Shown: positions 23,488 to 30,507 of the stretch, piece by piece | How positions within the stretch are numbered: the first letter of the stretch is position 1 | How the letters are laid out: the number at the start of each line of letters is the position of its first letter | Assembly (NCBI GenBank): GCA_023391155.1 | Contig: JAEWBM010000092.1 | Span: 1 to 30,507, forward strand | Source: Acidobacteriota bacterium | GTDB taxonomy: Bacteria > Acidobacteriota > Blastocatellia > Pyrinomonadales > Pyrinomonadaceae | Reading direction: 5' to 3' | Length of the DNA stretch: 30,507 nucleotides | The notes under the pieces: model-generated | What the model saw: the letters and a program-made list of their open reading frames with translations, nothing else | Database searches by the model: none | Told to the model about the DNA's origin: nothing | Made by a program: the position numbers and the translations under genes

Positions 23488-24066
23488 TCAGGGAATTTCG
23501 CGATTACTGGCTCGTTTGGCCAAGTGAAAATAGCTTCGATAAACCAAAAACGCCATGAGTCGAGCCACCAACAGCACAACGAGAAAAATAGAACCAAATA
23601 AGAAGAGCCCAGTGAACAGCTTACCGACCATCGGAAGAACGAATATCTTGGAAATGATCTGCTCTGCCGTTGTCACGGTGCTGTTCGGGTCCACACTTTT
23701 CCACGCCACCAATATGACCCCATGGCCCAATGCAAACAACATTGAGCCGATGCTGGTTAACCAAACCCAACTCGGAGGCCGCCACACTATTCTGCTGGGA
23801 CCTGATGTTGATGATATAGATATTGATTCCGAAGCGGTTATCAAGTGGTTCCGATTGAAAAGCATCCCTACAGCCCCTGCGATCAGAAAACTAAGAATCC
23901 CAACCGCGGCTCCGAGAACTAGAAGGTCGCTGCGATAATCTAAATCGCTACTTGTTTCTAACTGGATCGAATAACCAAGCCAACCCCCGAATACTGAATA
24001 GACGCACAGGTCGAATACCCAGAGGCTTTTTAGAAATATAAAACTAAAGAAACGTGAAACATCCAT
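23488..24066 (-). CDS. Four-helix membrane protein, candidate immunity protein of the RHS tip
   Basis: A 192-residue protein with about four hydrophobic helices (near residues 7-32, 47-70, 100-124 and 140-172) and no recognisable domain. The middle loop is Ser/Ile-rich (SESISISSTSG). Its ATG lies 14 nt after the reconstructed stop of RHS tip copy 1 (24081). In polymorphic toxin systems the immunity gene follows the toxin tip in this way, and membrane immunity proteins often counter membrane-acting toxins. The DNA is visibly AT-richer than flanking genes, which fits horizontal origin. The frame is intact although the neighbouring RHS tips are broken. The immunity role is inference from position only. 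Confidence 0.65.
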   Translation of the reverse strand: MDVSRFFSFIFLKSLWVFDLCVYSVFGGWLGYSIQLETSSDLDYRSDLLVLGAAVGILSFLIAGAVGMLFNRNHLITASESISISSTSGPSRIVWRPPSWVWLTSIGSMLFALGHGVILVAWKSVDPNSTVTTAEQIISKIFVLPMVGKLFTGLFLFGSIFLVVLLVARLMAFLVYRSYFHLAKRASNREIP

Positions 24067-24080
24067 AACTCGTTAGCATC

Positions 24081-24840
24081 TCATTTACAAATGTTCTTCC
24101 TAAGTCTTCTCGCAACATTGCGAATCTCGTTCGCCCTATCGCGGGCGGAATGAACGACTCTGTCATTTAGTGCCGCCCCAATCGGGAATGCCGCCCTACT
24201 AAGTGCCTCATCTTGGGGGTCATCAATGAAGCTGTGACCAAAAGCAGTAAGAGCAAACCCGTTGATGCCGAGCCGAGAGCCGGCCCACTCGCTGCTCTGT
24301 CGGGCAGATCCCCCCTTCCAAAAGTGGTACTCAAATCAGCGATATTGGCTGACGAATTAGCAGGGTGACCAAGGTAGTGTCCCGAGAAAGCTGCGTCAAT
24401 AGCTTTTACGATTTCATCGAGCCGATCATGACCCAAATTCAAAAACGCTGAAAGCCCGCCAGCACCCTCAATTAACGCTTGATCTATTGCGTCCAAGACA
24501 CGGGCCATTCGCTCGCACGGTCCAATATTTAAAAGACTAGAGTTTCTGACAGATCCGCCGCCAACACCTTCACTGCCGCCGTCATCGTAAATTGTCACGC
24601 ATTGCGTGTACACTCCTGAATTCGAAGCAGTCCGCTTGGATCCACAAAATTCGTCGGTTGGTTCGATACGTACGAATACCGATTAAAACTCTGCGGGTTG
24701 TTGAGATTCATCGAACCGTTGTAGGGATCGGGCGAGGTCCAGCGGCCCGCTTGGTTTTCGTGTTTCCGGAACCATGTGTGCGTTCCGTCAGGCCGTATTT
24801 TTGTCTAAGGGCATTTGCACTGCCGAATCTTTGATTTGCA
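24081..24840 (-). pseudogene. Decayed RHS-repeat protein C-terminal tip with variable toxin-like end (copy 1)
   Basis: Minus-strand translation in pieces gives a classical RHS end. LRQKYGLTER (one frame) is followed, after an apparent deletion, by HTWFRKHENQAGRWTSPDPY, then NPQSFNRYSYVSNQPTNFVDPSGL (24595-24804 frame). A shift near 24613 moves to YTQCVTIYDDGGSEGVGGGS and a helical tip (MARVLDAIDQALIEGAGGLS) in frame 24167-24613. A second shift at the C6 run 24310-24315 leads to EWAGSRLGINGFALTAFGHS and a basic end (RRLRKNICK) stopping at 24081. The upstream RHS core is absent. This is a truncated, multiply frameshifted toxin tip, followed by a probable immunity gene. The toxin family is not recognised. 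Confidence 0.72.
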
Positions 24841-24847
24841 GTCGCAA

Positions 24848-26062
24848 TCATTCTCGATCCTTCATCTTGGTCTCGATGCGTGAGGAGGCCTCCAAGGTCC
24901 GGTGAACCGGGCATTTGTCGGCGATCTCGAGCAGTTTGTTCTTTTGATCGTCCGAAATTTCGGCTGTTACCTCAACTGTTCGGTTAAATGTATCGATCTT
25001 GACCTTTTCGTCCACGCACTCAGCACAGTCCTCGGCATGGATCTTCGAATGCGATACATGAACGGCGACGTCGCCGAGATCCCAACCTTTGCGATCGGCA
25101 TACATCCGAAGCGTCATCGCCGTGCATGCGGCAAGGCCCGAAGATAGATAGCCATATGGCGACGGGCCGAAATCGTTTCCACCGAACGATTCGGGTTCGT
25201 CTGCCGTCATTCGATGGCTGCCTGCCTTGATAGCTGTCGTGAACTTTTCTTCCGCTGGAAGATGGGCGACGACATCTTCCGATGTGGAGATATCCTCTTC
25301 CGCTTCGTTCGACGGAACGTAGCGGGCCGCCCACGATGCGATCAGTTCGCCCGCATATCGACCGTCTTCCGCTTCGGAAAGAAGATGGTCCGCGCCGGAA
25401 AGCGAAACAAAGCTCTTCGGATGCCGGGCTGCCTTGTAAAGGTCCGCAGCGTTGCTGATACCGACGACGTTGTCCTCCGGGGCGTGCAGGAATAAAAATG
25501 CTTTGTCCATCGCCTTCACTACGGTGAGAAGATCGTGGTTGTCCAGATCCTCTACAAACTCTCGCTTCAAAACGAAAGGTCGGCCGCCGATATCGACCTC
25601 CACCGCCCCCTCTTCCACGATCTCATCAACCCGATCAACGAACAGTTTTTTAACATGTTCCGGGTCGGCCGGAGCTCCGATCGTTACAACTGCTTTGACC
25701 GACTCCAGCCTGCTCGCCGACAGTATGGCCGCCGCACCACCAAGCGAATGGCCTATGATCAACACCGGCGCCTTGTGATCCCGCGTAAGGTATTCGGCTG
25801 CTGCGAGCAGATCATCTACCGAGCCCGAAAAGGTCGAATCCGAAAAATCTCCCCCGCTTTCGCCAAGTCCCGTAAAATCGACACTTAGCACGCCAAACCC
25901 CTTTGCCGCCATCGCGTGGCCGATCTGCCGAACGGCACGATAATTTTTATTACACGTAAAGCAGTGTGCGAATATAGCGAAGTTCAGCGGTTTTCTGTCC
26001 GCGGGCAGTTCGAGCCTCGCCGAAAGTTTTGTGCCTTCCCTGTTGATAAACTCGACGTTCAT
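24848..26062 (-). CDS. Bifunctional alpha/beta hydrolase-OsmC fusion protein
   Basis: A 404-residue protein of two joined domains. Residues 1-250 form an alpha/beta hydrolase: oxyanion region HCFTCNK, nucleophile Ser in GHSLGG (about 104-109), acid in APEDNVV and His in GADHLL. Residues 270-404 form an OsmC/Ohr-like domain with the two redox Cys in LAACTAMT and DKCPVHR, so a thiol-peroxidase-type activity on organic hydroperoxides is possible. The fusion is a known family, often annotated as bifunctional, with unsettled substrates. It is on the same strand as recQ, 34 nt after its stop, and its own stop lies next to the RHS remnant. Confidence 0.93.
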   Translation of the reverse strand: MNVEFINREGTKLSARLELPADRKPLNFAIFAHCFTCNKNYRAVRQIGHAMAAKGFGVLSVDFTGLGESGGDFSDSTFSGSVDDLLAAAEYLTRDHKAPVLIIGHSLGGAAAILSASRLESVKAVVTIGAPADPEHVKKLFVDRVDEIVEEGAVEVDIGGRPFVLKREFVEDLDNHDLLTVVKAMDKAFLFLHAPEDNVVGISNAADLYKAARHPKSFVSLSGADHLLSEAEDGRYAGELIASWAARYVPSNEAEEDISTSEDVVAHLPAEEKFTTAIKAGSHRMTADEPESFGGNDFGPSPYGYLSSGLAACTAMTLRMYADRKGWDLGDVAVHVSHSKIHAEDCAECVDEKVKIDTFNRTVEVTAEISDDQKNKLLEIADKCPVHRTLEASSRIETKMKDRE

Positions 26063-26095
26063 TCGATCTCCTCATGGTTGGATATTAGCTGCTTA

Positions 26096-28285
26096 TCATG
26101 TCACGGCCGCCCCGTTTTTGTCCCATCCGACGCCCAATGCCGCTAGCACCGCACGAATTTCGCCGTATGAGTAATCGTCCCCGAGCATCTCTTTGATCGG
26201 TGCGAGGCGGCCTTCCGGATTGTCGCACGTTTCGATCGCCTTCTTGATCACGGCGATCTTGTGTAAAGGGAGCAATTCGTCAAGCCGGATCTCGCCGGTT
26301 TCGATGAAGCGTGAAAGGTGCCCTTCGACCGTAGAGATTTCGAGGCCACGCGCGGAAGCAATTTCTGCCGCGGACATCCCACTGCTGAACATGTCAAAGG
26401 AGACCTGAAAAGTGGTGCGTCCCGATGCATCGCGTTTGCCTGCGGCCGCTTTCGTCGCCCTTCCCTTTATGAATTTGCGGGATTCAAGGTCGTGCAAGCT
26501 GCAATATCTGTCAACTACCCTCAAAAATTCTCGACCGTACTTCTCGAATTTTAGATCGCCGACACCTGAGACCCTTTTCATTTCGTGTTCGGTTCGCGGA
26601 AGAAAACTCGCCATTTCTAAAAGCGATGAATCGGCGAAAACCACGTAAGGGGGGATGTTTTGCTGCTTAGCAAGAGTGGTACGAACCTGCCTGAGTTCAT
26701 CGAACAATTCCTGAATGTACGGAGGGGCGTCTTTCGCACGCGTTGAGGAACTCTTTGCGGAAATCCTTGGTTTCATTAGCTCGACATGCCGCTTCCCTCG
26801 TAAGACGTCCTCGCTTGCTTCGGTCAACTTTAGGACCGGATACTCCCCGCCCGTTTTTATTAGAAGCCCTTGATCGATCAATTCATTAATGTGTCCGAAC
26901 CATGCCTCGCGGGATATATCCGCCCCGACGCCGAACGTCTTTAACTGCTTATGTTCGTCGCGGACCGTTTTAGCTTTCGAACCACTGAGGATATCGACGA
27001 TGTATTTCGTCCCGAATCGCTCCCCGGTGCGGTAAACGGCGCTCAGCGCCTTCTGTGCGATCACTGTGCCGTCAAAGAACTCTTGTCCGGCCGTGCAGTT
27101 GTCGCAGTTATCGCAGCGTCCGGCATAGGCTTCGTCAAAATATTCAAGCAAGAATTTACGTCGGCACGTCCTCAGCTCTCCATAGCTTGCCATTTGATCA
27201 AGCTTCTTGAGCATGATCTTTGTTTGCTGCTGATTCCCTTCAACCGTCGCAAACCTTTGCAGCTTCTGCACATCCGCCCAGGAAAAAAACAGCAGCGCAT
27301 TGCTTGGCAGTCCGTCCCGGCCCGCACGACCTGTCTCTTGGTAATAGCTCTCGATATTCTTTGGGAGGTCCATATGAACAACAAACCTGACATTTGATTT
27401 GTCGATGCCCATTCCGAAAGCGATGGTCGCAACGATGATCTTTACATCGTCGTTCTGGAAAGCCGTCTGATTGCGGTCTCGAACGTGCTTTTCGTGCCCC
27501 GCGTGATAAGGCATCGCATTGTAGCCCGCGTCACCGAGATCGCTCGCAAGCGAATCTACCGAAGCTCGGCTAAGGCAGTAAATGATGCCGCTTTGGTCCC
27601 TCCTCTCCTGCAGAAAGTCCAGCAGCCTGTCAAAGGATCTCTGCTTCGGTTCGACCGCATAAAATATGTTGGGGCGATTAAAACTGGATCTCAGTAGCTT
27701 GGCAGACGAAATTTTAAGGCCTTCCAGAATATCTCGCTGAACAAGCTCGTCTGCCGTGGCCGTAAGGGCGATGACCGGTATGTGGGGAAACTCGGTCTTG
27801 AGCCTACCGAGCCGGATGTATTCCGGGCGAAAATCATGTCCCCAACTCGAGATGCAATGTGCCTCGTCGATCGCAAAAAGCGATACTTTGATCCCGCGAA
27901 GAAACTCCACAAATCGATCGCCGCGTTGGAGCAGCCGTTCGGGGGCTACATAGAGCAACTTTAAGTCGCCGCTTCGGATCGCATCGAACACTTTGACCTG
28001 CTCCGCCGCGGTCTGGGTCGAGTTGAGATAGGCCGCATGGACTCCGTTTGCGATGAGTGAATCGACCTGATCTTTCATCAGGGCAATCAGCGGAGAGATC
28101 ACTATCGTCAAGCCCTCCATCATCAGTGCCGGGACCTGATAGCAGAGCGATTTTCCGCCGCCGGTCGGCATAAGGACAAGACAATCATTTCCGCCGAGAA
28201 GGCACGTGATCGCCTCCTCCTGATTCATTCGGACGTTGTCGAATCCGAAATTGCGTTTGAGTATCTCGGTTGCTTGTTCGAGCAT
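26096..28285 (-). CDS. recQ: ATP-dependent DNA helicase RecQ
   Basis: A 729-residue protein from the ATG at 28285; the frame is open to a TTG at 28324, but family homology begins at LEQATEILKRNFGF. Helicase domain: Walker A MPTGGGKS (39-46), DEAH near 134, the aromatic loop SSWGHDFRPEY, and motif VI QETGRAGRDG. The RQC zinc site is formed by CRRKFLLEYF and CDNCDNC. An HRDC domain follows (about 525-600), and a C-terminal HTH-like region (AAEIASARGLEISTVEGHL, and a repeated YSYGEIRAVLAALG). RecQ unwinds recombination intermediates 3'-5' and restarts stalled forks. The C-terminal HTH extension is absent from E. coli RecQ but common in RecQ1-type bacterial forms. Confidence 0.95.
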   Translation of the reverse strand: MLEQATEILKRNFGFDNVRMNQEEAITCLLGGNDCLVLMPTGGGKSLCYQVPALMMEGLTIVISPLIALMKDQVDSLIANGVHAAYLNSTQTAAEQVKVFDAIRSGDLKLLYVAPERLLQRGDRFVEFLRGIKVSLFAIDEAHCISSWGHDFRPEYIRLGRLKTEFPHIPVIALTATADELVQRDILEGLKISSAKLLRSSFNRPNIFYAVEPKQRSFDRLLDFLQERRDQSGIIYCLSRASVDSLASDLGDAGYNAMPYHAGHEKHVRDRNQTAFQNDDVKIIVATIAFGMGIDKSNVRFVVHMDLPKNIESYYQETGRAGRDGLPSNALLFFSWADVQKLQRFATVEGNQQQTKIMLKKLDQMASYGELRTCRRKFLLEYFDEAYAGRCDNCDNCTAGQEFFDGTVIAQKALSAVYRTGERFGTKYIVDILSGSKAKTVRDEHKQLKTFGVGADISREAWFGHINELIDQGLLIKTGGEYPVLKLTEASEDVLRGKRHVELMKPRISAKSSSTRAKDAPPYIQELFDELRQVRTTLAKQQNIPPYVVFADSSLLEMASFLPRTEHEMKRVSGVGDLKFEKYGREFLRVVDRYCSLHDLESRKFIKGRATKAAAGKRDASGRTTFQVSFDMFSSGMSAAEIASARGLEISTVEGHLSRFIETGEIRLDELLPLHKIAVIKKAIETCDNPEGRLAPIKEMLGDDYSYGEIRAVLAALGVGWDKNGAAVT

Positions 28286-28524
28286 GAGTGTCAGCCGCCT
28301 AAGCGCTAGGTGTGGTCGCGCCAAGGCCGGGGCTCAGTCTTGAGCCATCGAATTATAGCAGGGGCTCTACGGTTCATAAAAAGGATGATACGTCTGCTGG
28401 TGTACATACATCACCTCGGCGCTCTTATATGATGCTGTAAGTTGCGCTCTTGCGGAGCGTACACGGTGCTCGAATGCGACGGGTACCGGGAGGTTAGGAG
28501 AAGAACTGACAAGGAGGTAACTTT

Positions 28525-29409
28525 ATGGCAAACAGATATTATAGGAACCGCGACCGGGAGTTTGGCCGCGAACAGAATGACCGTTACGAAGGCCGCAGCC
28601 GCGGCGACCGCTCAAGGAGCGACTATCCGGACCGAACATCGTCGATAAGCGGATGGGATTACACCGACCGAACGGGCGGCGAACGGTACTTCGGCGGCGG
28701 AATGGACACCGGCGAGGGTTACGACCCGGGATTTGAGGGCGGATTTGAGAACCGAGATTTCGGAGGCGAGCGTTCACCCAATTACGATCGTTATACGGGC
28801 CGCCGCACTGGCCGAACATCGCGCAAGATGGATGATCCTTATGGCTCGCGCCGCCCAAGCTACGGCTCCCGGCCGGCTCGGCGTTTTGATCGCGATGATA
28901 CGGGCGGCTACGGCTATTACGGCTTTCACGGGGAGCGTTACGGCGATCAGTATCTCGGTTCCGAAGAGGGCTTTCAGACGGACCGTGAAGGCTACGATGA
29001 ACGCGGTTGGTGGGACCGCACGGTGGACGAGGTCTCATCCTGGTTCGGCGATGAAGATGCCGAACGCCGCCGTCGAATGGATGAACGCGAGGGTTACGCT
29101 TCTCGCGGACAATATCGCGGCAAAGGCCCTAAGAATTACATCCGTTCCGACAGCCGTATTCAGGAAGACATCAGCGAGCGTCTCTACGACAACGACTATA
29201 TCGACGCTTCGGATATTGAGCTGACGGTTAAAGAGGGCGATGTCGTCTTGACAGGTACTGTCGCGGACCGATTCTGTAAGCGTCTCGCCGAGGACATTGC
29301 TGAAGATGTTTCCGGCGTGAAGAACGTCGAAAACCGCCTGCGGATCGACACCGCTTCACATCACCGGGAAACGACGGCTGGCAGTTTCGCTGCGGGCGGA
29401 TCTCGCTAA
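28525..29409 (+). CDS. BON-domain protein with low-complexity N-terminal region
   Basis: A 294-residue protein. Residues 1-165 are dominated by Arg, Asp, Gly and Tyr and are probably disordered. The segment DRTVDEVSSWFGDEDAERRR (about 170-190) is a conserved lead-in to the BON domain in related proteins. The BON domain covers about 205-280 (SRIQEDISERLYDN, VLTGTVADRF, VSGVKNVENRLR). BON domains bind phospholipid or envelope components and occur in stress-protection proteins such as OsmY. A perfect AAGGAGG ribosome-binding site (28511-28517) precedes the ATG. It is tail-to-tail with the BON/SRPBCC gene, a second BON protein, suggesting a shared stress role. There is no signal peptide. Confidence 0.82.
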   Translation: MANRYYRNRDREFGREQNDRYEGRSRGDRSRSDYPDRTSSISGWDYTDRTGGERYFGGGMDTGEGYDPGFEGGFENRDFGGERSPNYDRYTGRRTGRTSRKMDDPYGSRRPSYGSRPARRFDRDDTGGYGYYGFHGERYGDQYLGSEEGFQTDREGYDERGWWDRTVDEVSSWFGDEDAERRRRMDEREGYASRGQYRGKGPKNYIRSDSRIQEDISERLYDNDYIDASDIELTVKEGDVVLTGTVADRFCKRLAEDIAEDVSGVKNVENRLRIDTASHHRETTAGSFAAGGSR

Positions 29410-29433
29410 GCCGAATTTCCTCTCACCGAAAGT

Positions 29434-29468
29434 GAAAAAGCCCGGGCCAATTCGGTCCGGGCTTTTTC
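29434..29468. terminator. Bidirectional Rho-independent terminator
   Basis: GAAAAAGCCCGG (29434-29445) and CCGGGCTTTTTC (29457-29468) form a perfect 12-bp stem with an 11-nt loop and A/T runs on either side. It lies between the convergent BON-domain gene and BON/SRPBCC gene. Confidence 0.9.
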
Positions 29469-29483
29469 GTAACTCTAAATGTA

Positions 29484-30507
29484 TTAATGAAACCCGCCGC
29501 TCGCACGGCTTCGGCTCATCGTGTGATCAAATACCTCGTCGCGACGTTCCTGTTCAGACCTCGGCGTCACTACATCGCTGCCCCCGCCCTCGAGCAGGTG
29601 CTTCATTCGGGCCAGGTCCTCGTCCATTTGTGAACGTGGATCCGCACCGAATGCCATCGCCAGTGCGTGCCCGATGGCACCGCCAGGCGGGTTATAGCTT
29701 ATCCGCACTGTGACCTCCGTCGCACCGTCGGAAGTTTCTTCGAACAGTACGTAGCCGGCGTTCGCGAACGTCGAACCTTCGACCGATTTCCACGCGATCA
29801 TCTCGTTTTCAGCCACGCGGGTGATCTCGGCATCCCATTCAATCGGAACGCCGCCCGGCCCTTCGACCTTCCAGTGCGAGTGCCCGCCCTGACCGCCGCT
29901 CACCTCAAGAACATTCGACATGAACATCGGAAAGTTCTCAAAGTTCGACCACAGTTTATAGACGTTTTCCACCGGCGCGTTGATCGTTATGGCTTTTTGC
30001 ACGGTGACGGCTTCCCTGCCGCCGCCGGTGCCGATCATCCTGTCAAACCGCAGATTCGTGGCGCTTCTCGCTGCGAGAGCCGCTCCGATCAGCCCGATAC
30101 CTGCACCGAGCGCGTCGCGTTTCGCCAGACCATAAGCCAAGGCCCCGGCCCCGGCGGTTCCGGCAACTACACGAGTTGCGGGAGACCAGTTTTCCTGCAT
30201 CACGTCATATTGCGATCCCTTTCGTCCGGTGCCCTGCAGCGACGGGACGCCCTTGCGCGATCTGTGAACCTTTAGTCCCGAATCGTCGATCTGCTTCACG
30301 CCCGAAACGGCCCTTGCCGTCTGAAGAAGCGGCTCAGCCTCACTCTTAAGGATATCCCCCTCGAAGCGTACATTACCGCTGTTCGACGTCACACGCAGCG
30401 CGTGTGGATTCGAAACCACGCGTCCCAGCTTCGACCGCAGTCGCGCCTCGATCACCTGATCTGTCGGGTTATCGTTTGAAAAAAGCTTCGTTGCCTCGGA
30501 CCAAATG
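29484..30507 (-). CDS. BON/SRPBCC (polyketide-cyclase-like) membrane-associated protein, 5' end outside window
   Basis: The reading frame ends at 29484 and is open to the right edge. A GTG at 30455 could start a 323-residue product, but in-frame upstream codons read WSEATKLFSNDNPTDQV directly into VIEARLRSKLGRVVS, a family-like junction, so the true start is probably beyond the window. In order from 30455: a BON-like domain (about 1-65), a glycine/alanine-rich hydrophobic segment (about 98-130, possible membrane hairpin), an SRPBCC/START-like domain (about 148-285, with APVENVYKLWSNFENFPMFM) and a basic tail (HTMSRSRASGGFH). SRPBCC domains bind hydrophobic ligands. It faces the BON-domain gene, suggesting an envelope-stress pair. 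Function not established. Confidence 0.82.
   Translation of the reverse strand, partial: IWSEATKLFSNDNPTDQVIEARLRSKLGRVVSNPHALRVTSNSGNVRFEGDILKSEAEPLLQTARAVSGVKQIDDSGLKVHRSRKGVPSLQGTGRKGSQYDVMQENWSPATRVVAGTAGAGALAYGLAKRDALGAGIGLIGAALAARSATNLRFDRMIGTGGGREAVTVQKAITINAPVENVYKLWSNFENFPMFMSNVLEVSGGQGGHSHWKVEGPGGVPIEWDAEITRVAENEMIAWKSVEGSTFANAGYVLFEETSDGATEVTVRISYNPPGGAIGHALAMAFGADPRSQMDEDLARMKHLLEGGGSDVVTPRSEQERRDEVFDHTMSRSRASGGFH

Noticed and set aside
24708..24914. Short minus-strand ORF of 68 codons as a gene
   Set aside because: Its residues belong partly to the RHS remnant before a frameshift (LRQKYGLTER) and it overlaps the hydrolase-OsmC gene end; it is not an independent gene.
28286..28324. 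TTG start extending recQ by 13 codons
   Set aside because: The added residues do not match the RecQ N-terminus; the ATG at 28285 begins exactly where family similarity begins.

Overview
The window reads as a stretch of a free-living, GC-rich, Gram-negative bacterial chromosome. The gene mix is a Planctomycetes-type DUF1800/DUF1501 pair, a membrane Ser/Thr kinase beside PilZ proteins, a bacterial microcompartment (BMC) locus, RHS tips ending in NFVDPSG, and BON/SRPBCC stress proteins. This best fits Acidobacteriota, probably class Blastocatellia. That assignment is inference from gene content, not a phylogeny.

Layout. 1-1539 (+): the glycine-rich end of a TPM-domain protein, a nucleotidyltransferase-fold protein and LemA. 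1546-4438 (-): a compact BMC operon. In transcription order it holds a TonB C-terminal-domain protein, a class II aldolase with a C-terminal tail resembling an encapsulation peptide, one hexameric shell protein, three different pentameric vertex proteins and a small Cys-rich protein of unknown function. 4524-4889 (-): a membrane-anchored coiled-coil protein. 5142-8425 (+): ruvA and ruvB, separated by a CPBP membrane protein, a GxxExxY protein and a 0.47-kb spacer holding a palindromic repeat family. 8483-10135 (+): a secreted right-handed beta-helix protein. 10209-12755 (-): gyrA. 12992-14524 (+): two tandem PilZ paralogues, tail-to-tail with a transmembrane Ser/Thr kinase (14521-16122, -). 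16177-17133 (-): a HhH-GPD DNA glycosylase. 17286-20903 (+): a frameshifted DUF1800 gene followed by DUF1501. 20956-21654 (+): pgsA-like phosphatidyltransferase. 21691-22629 (-): an exported protein with an internal duplication.

22884-22959 is tRNA-Thr(TGT) with its own promoter. From 22960 to 24840 lies a decayed islet on the minus strand: two truncated RHS C-terminal tips with several frameshifts, and between them an intact four-helix membrane protein 14 nt after the first tip's stop, where a cognate immunity gene would lie. 24848-28285 (-): an alpha/beta hydrolase-OsmC fusion and RecQ. 28525-29409 (+): a BON-domain protein. 29484 to the right edge (-): a BON/SRPBCC protein whose start lies outside the window.

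The most interesting parts are the minimal BMC operon, which lacks the usual aldehyde dehydrogenase, alcohol dehydrogenase and phosphotransacylase but carries two uncharacterised Cys-containing elements, and the RHS toxin-tip/immunity islet beside the tRNA.
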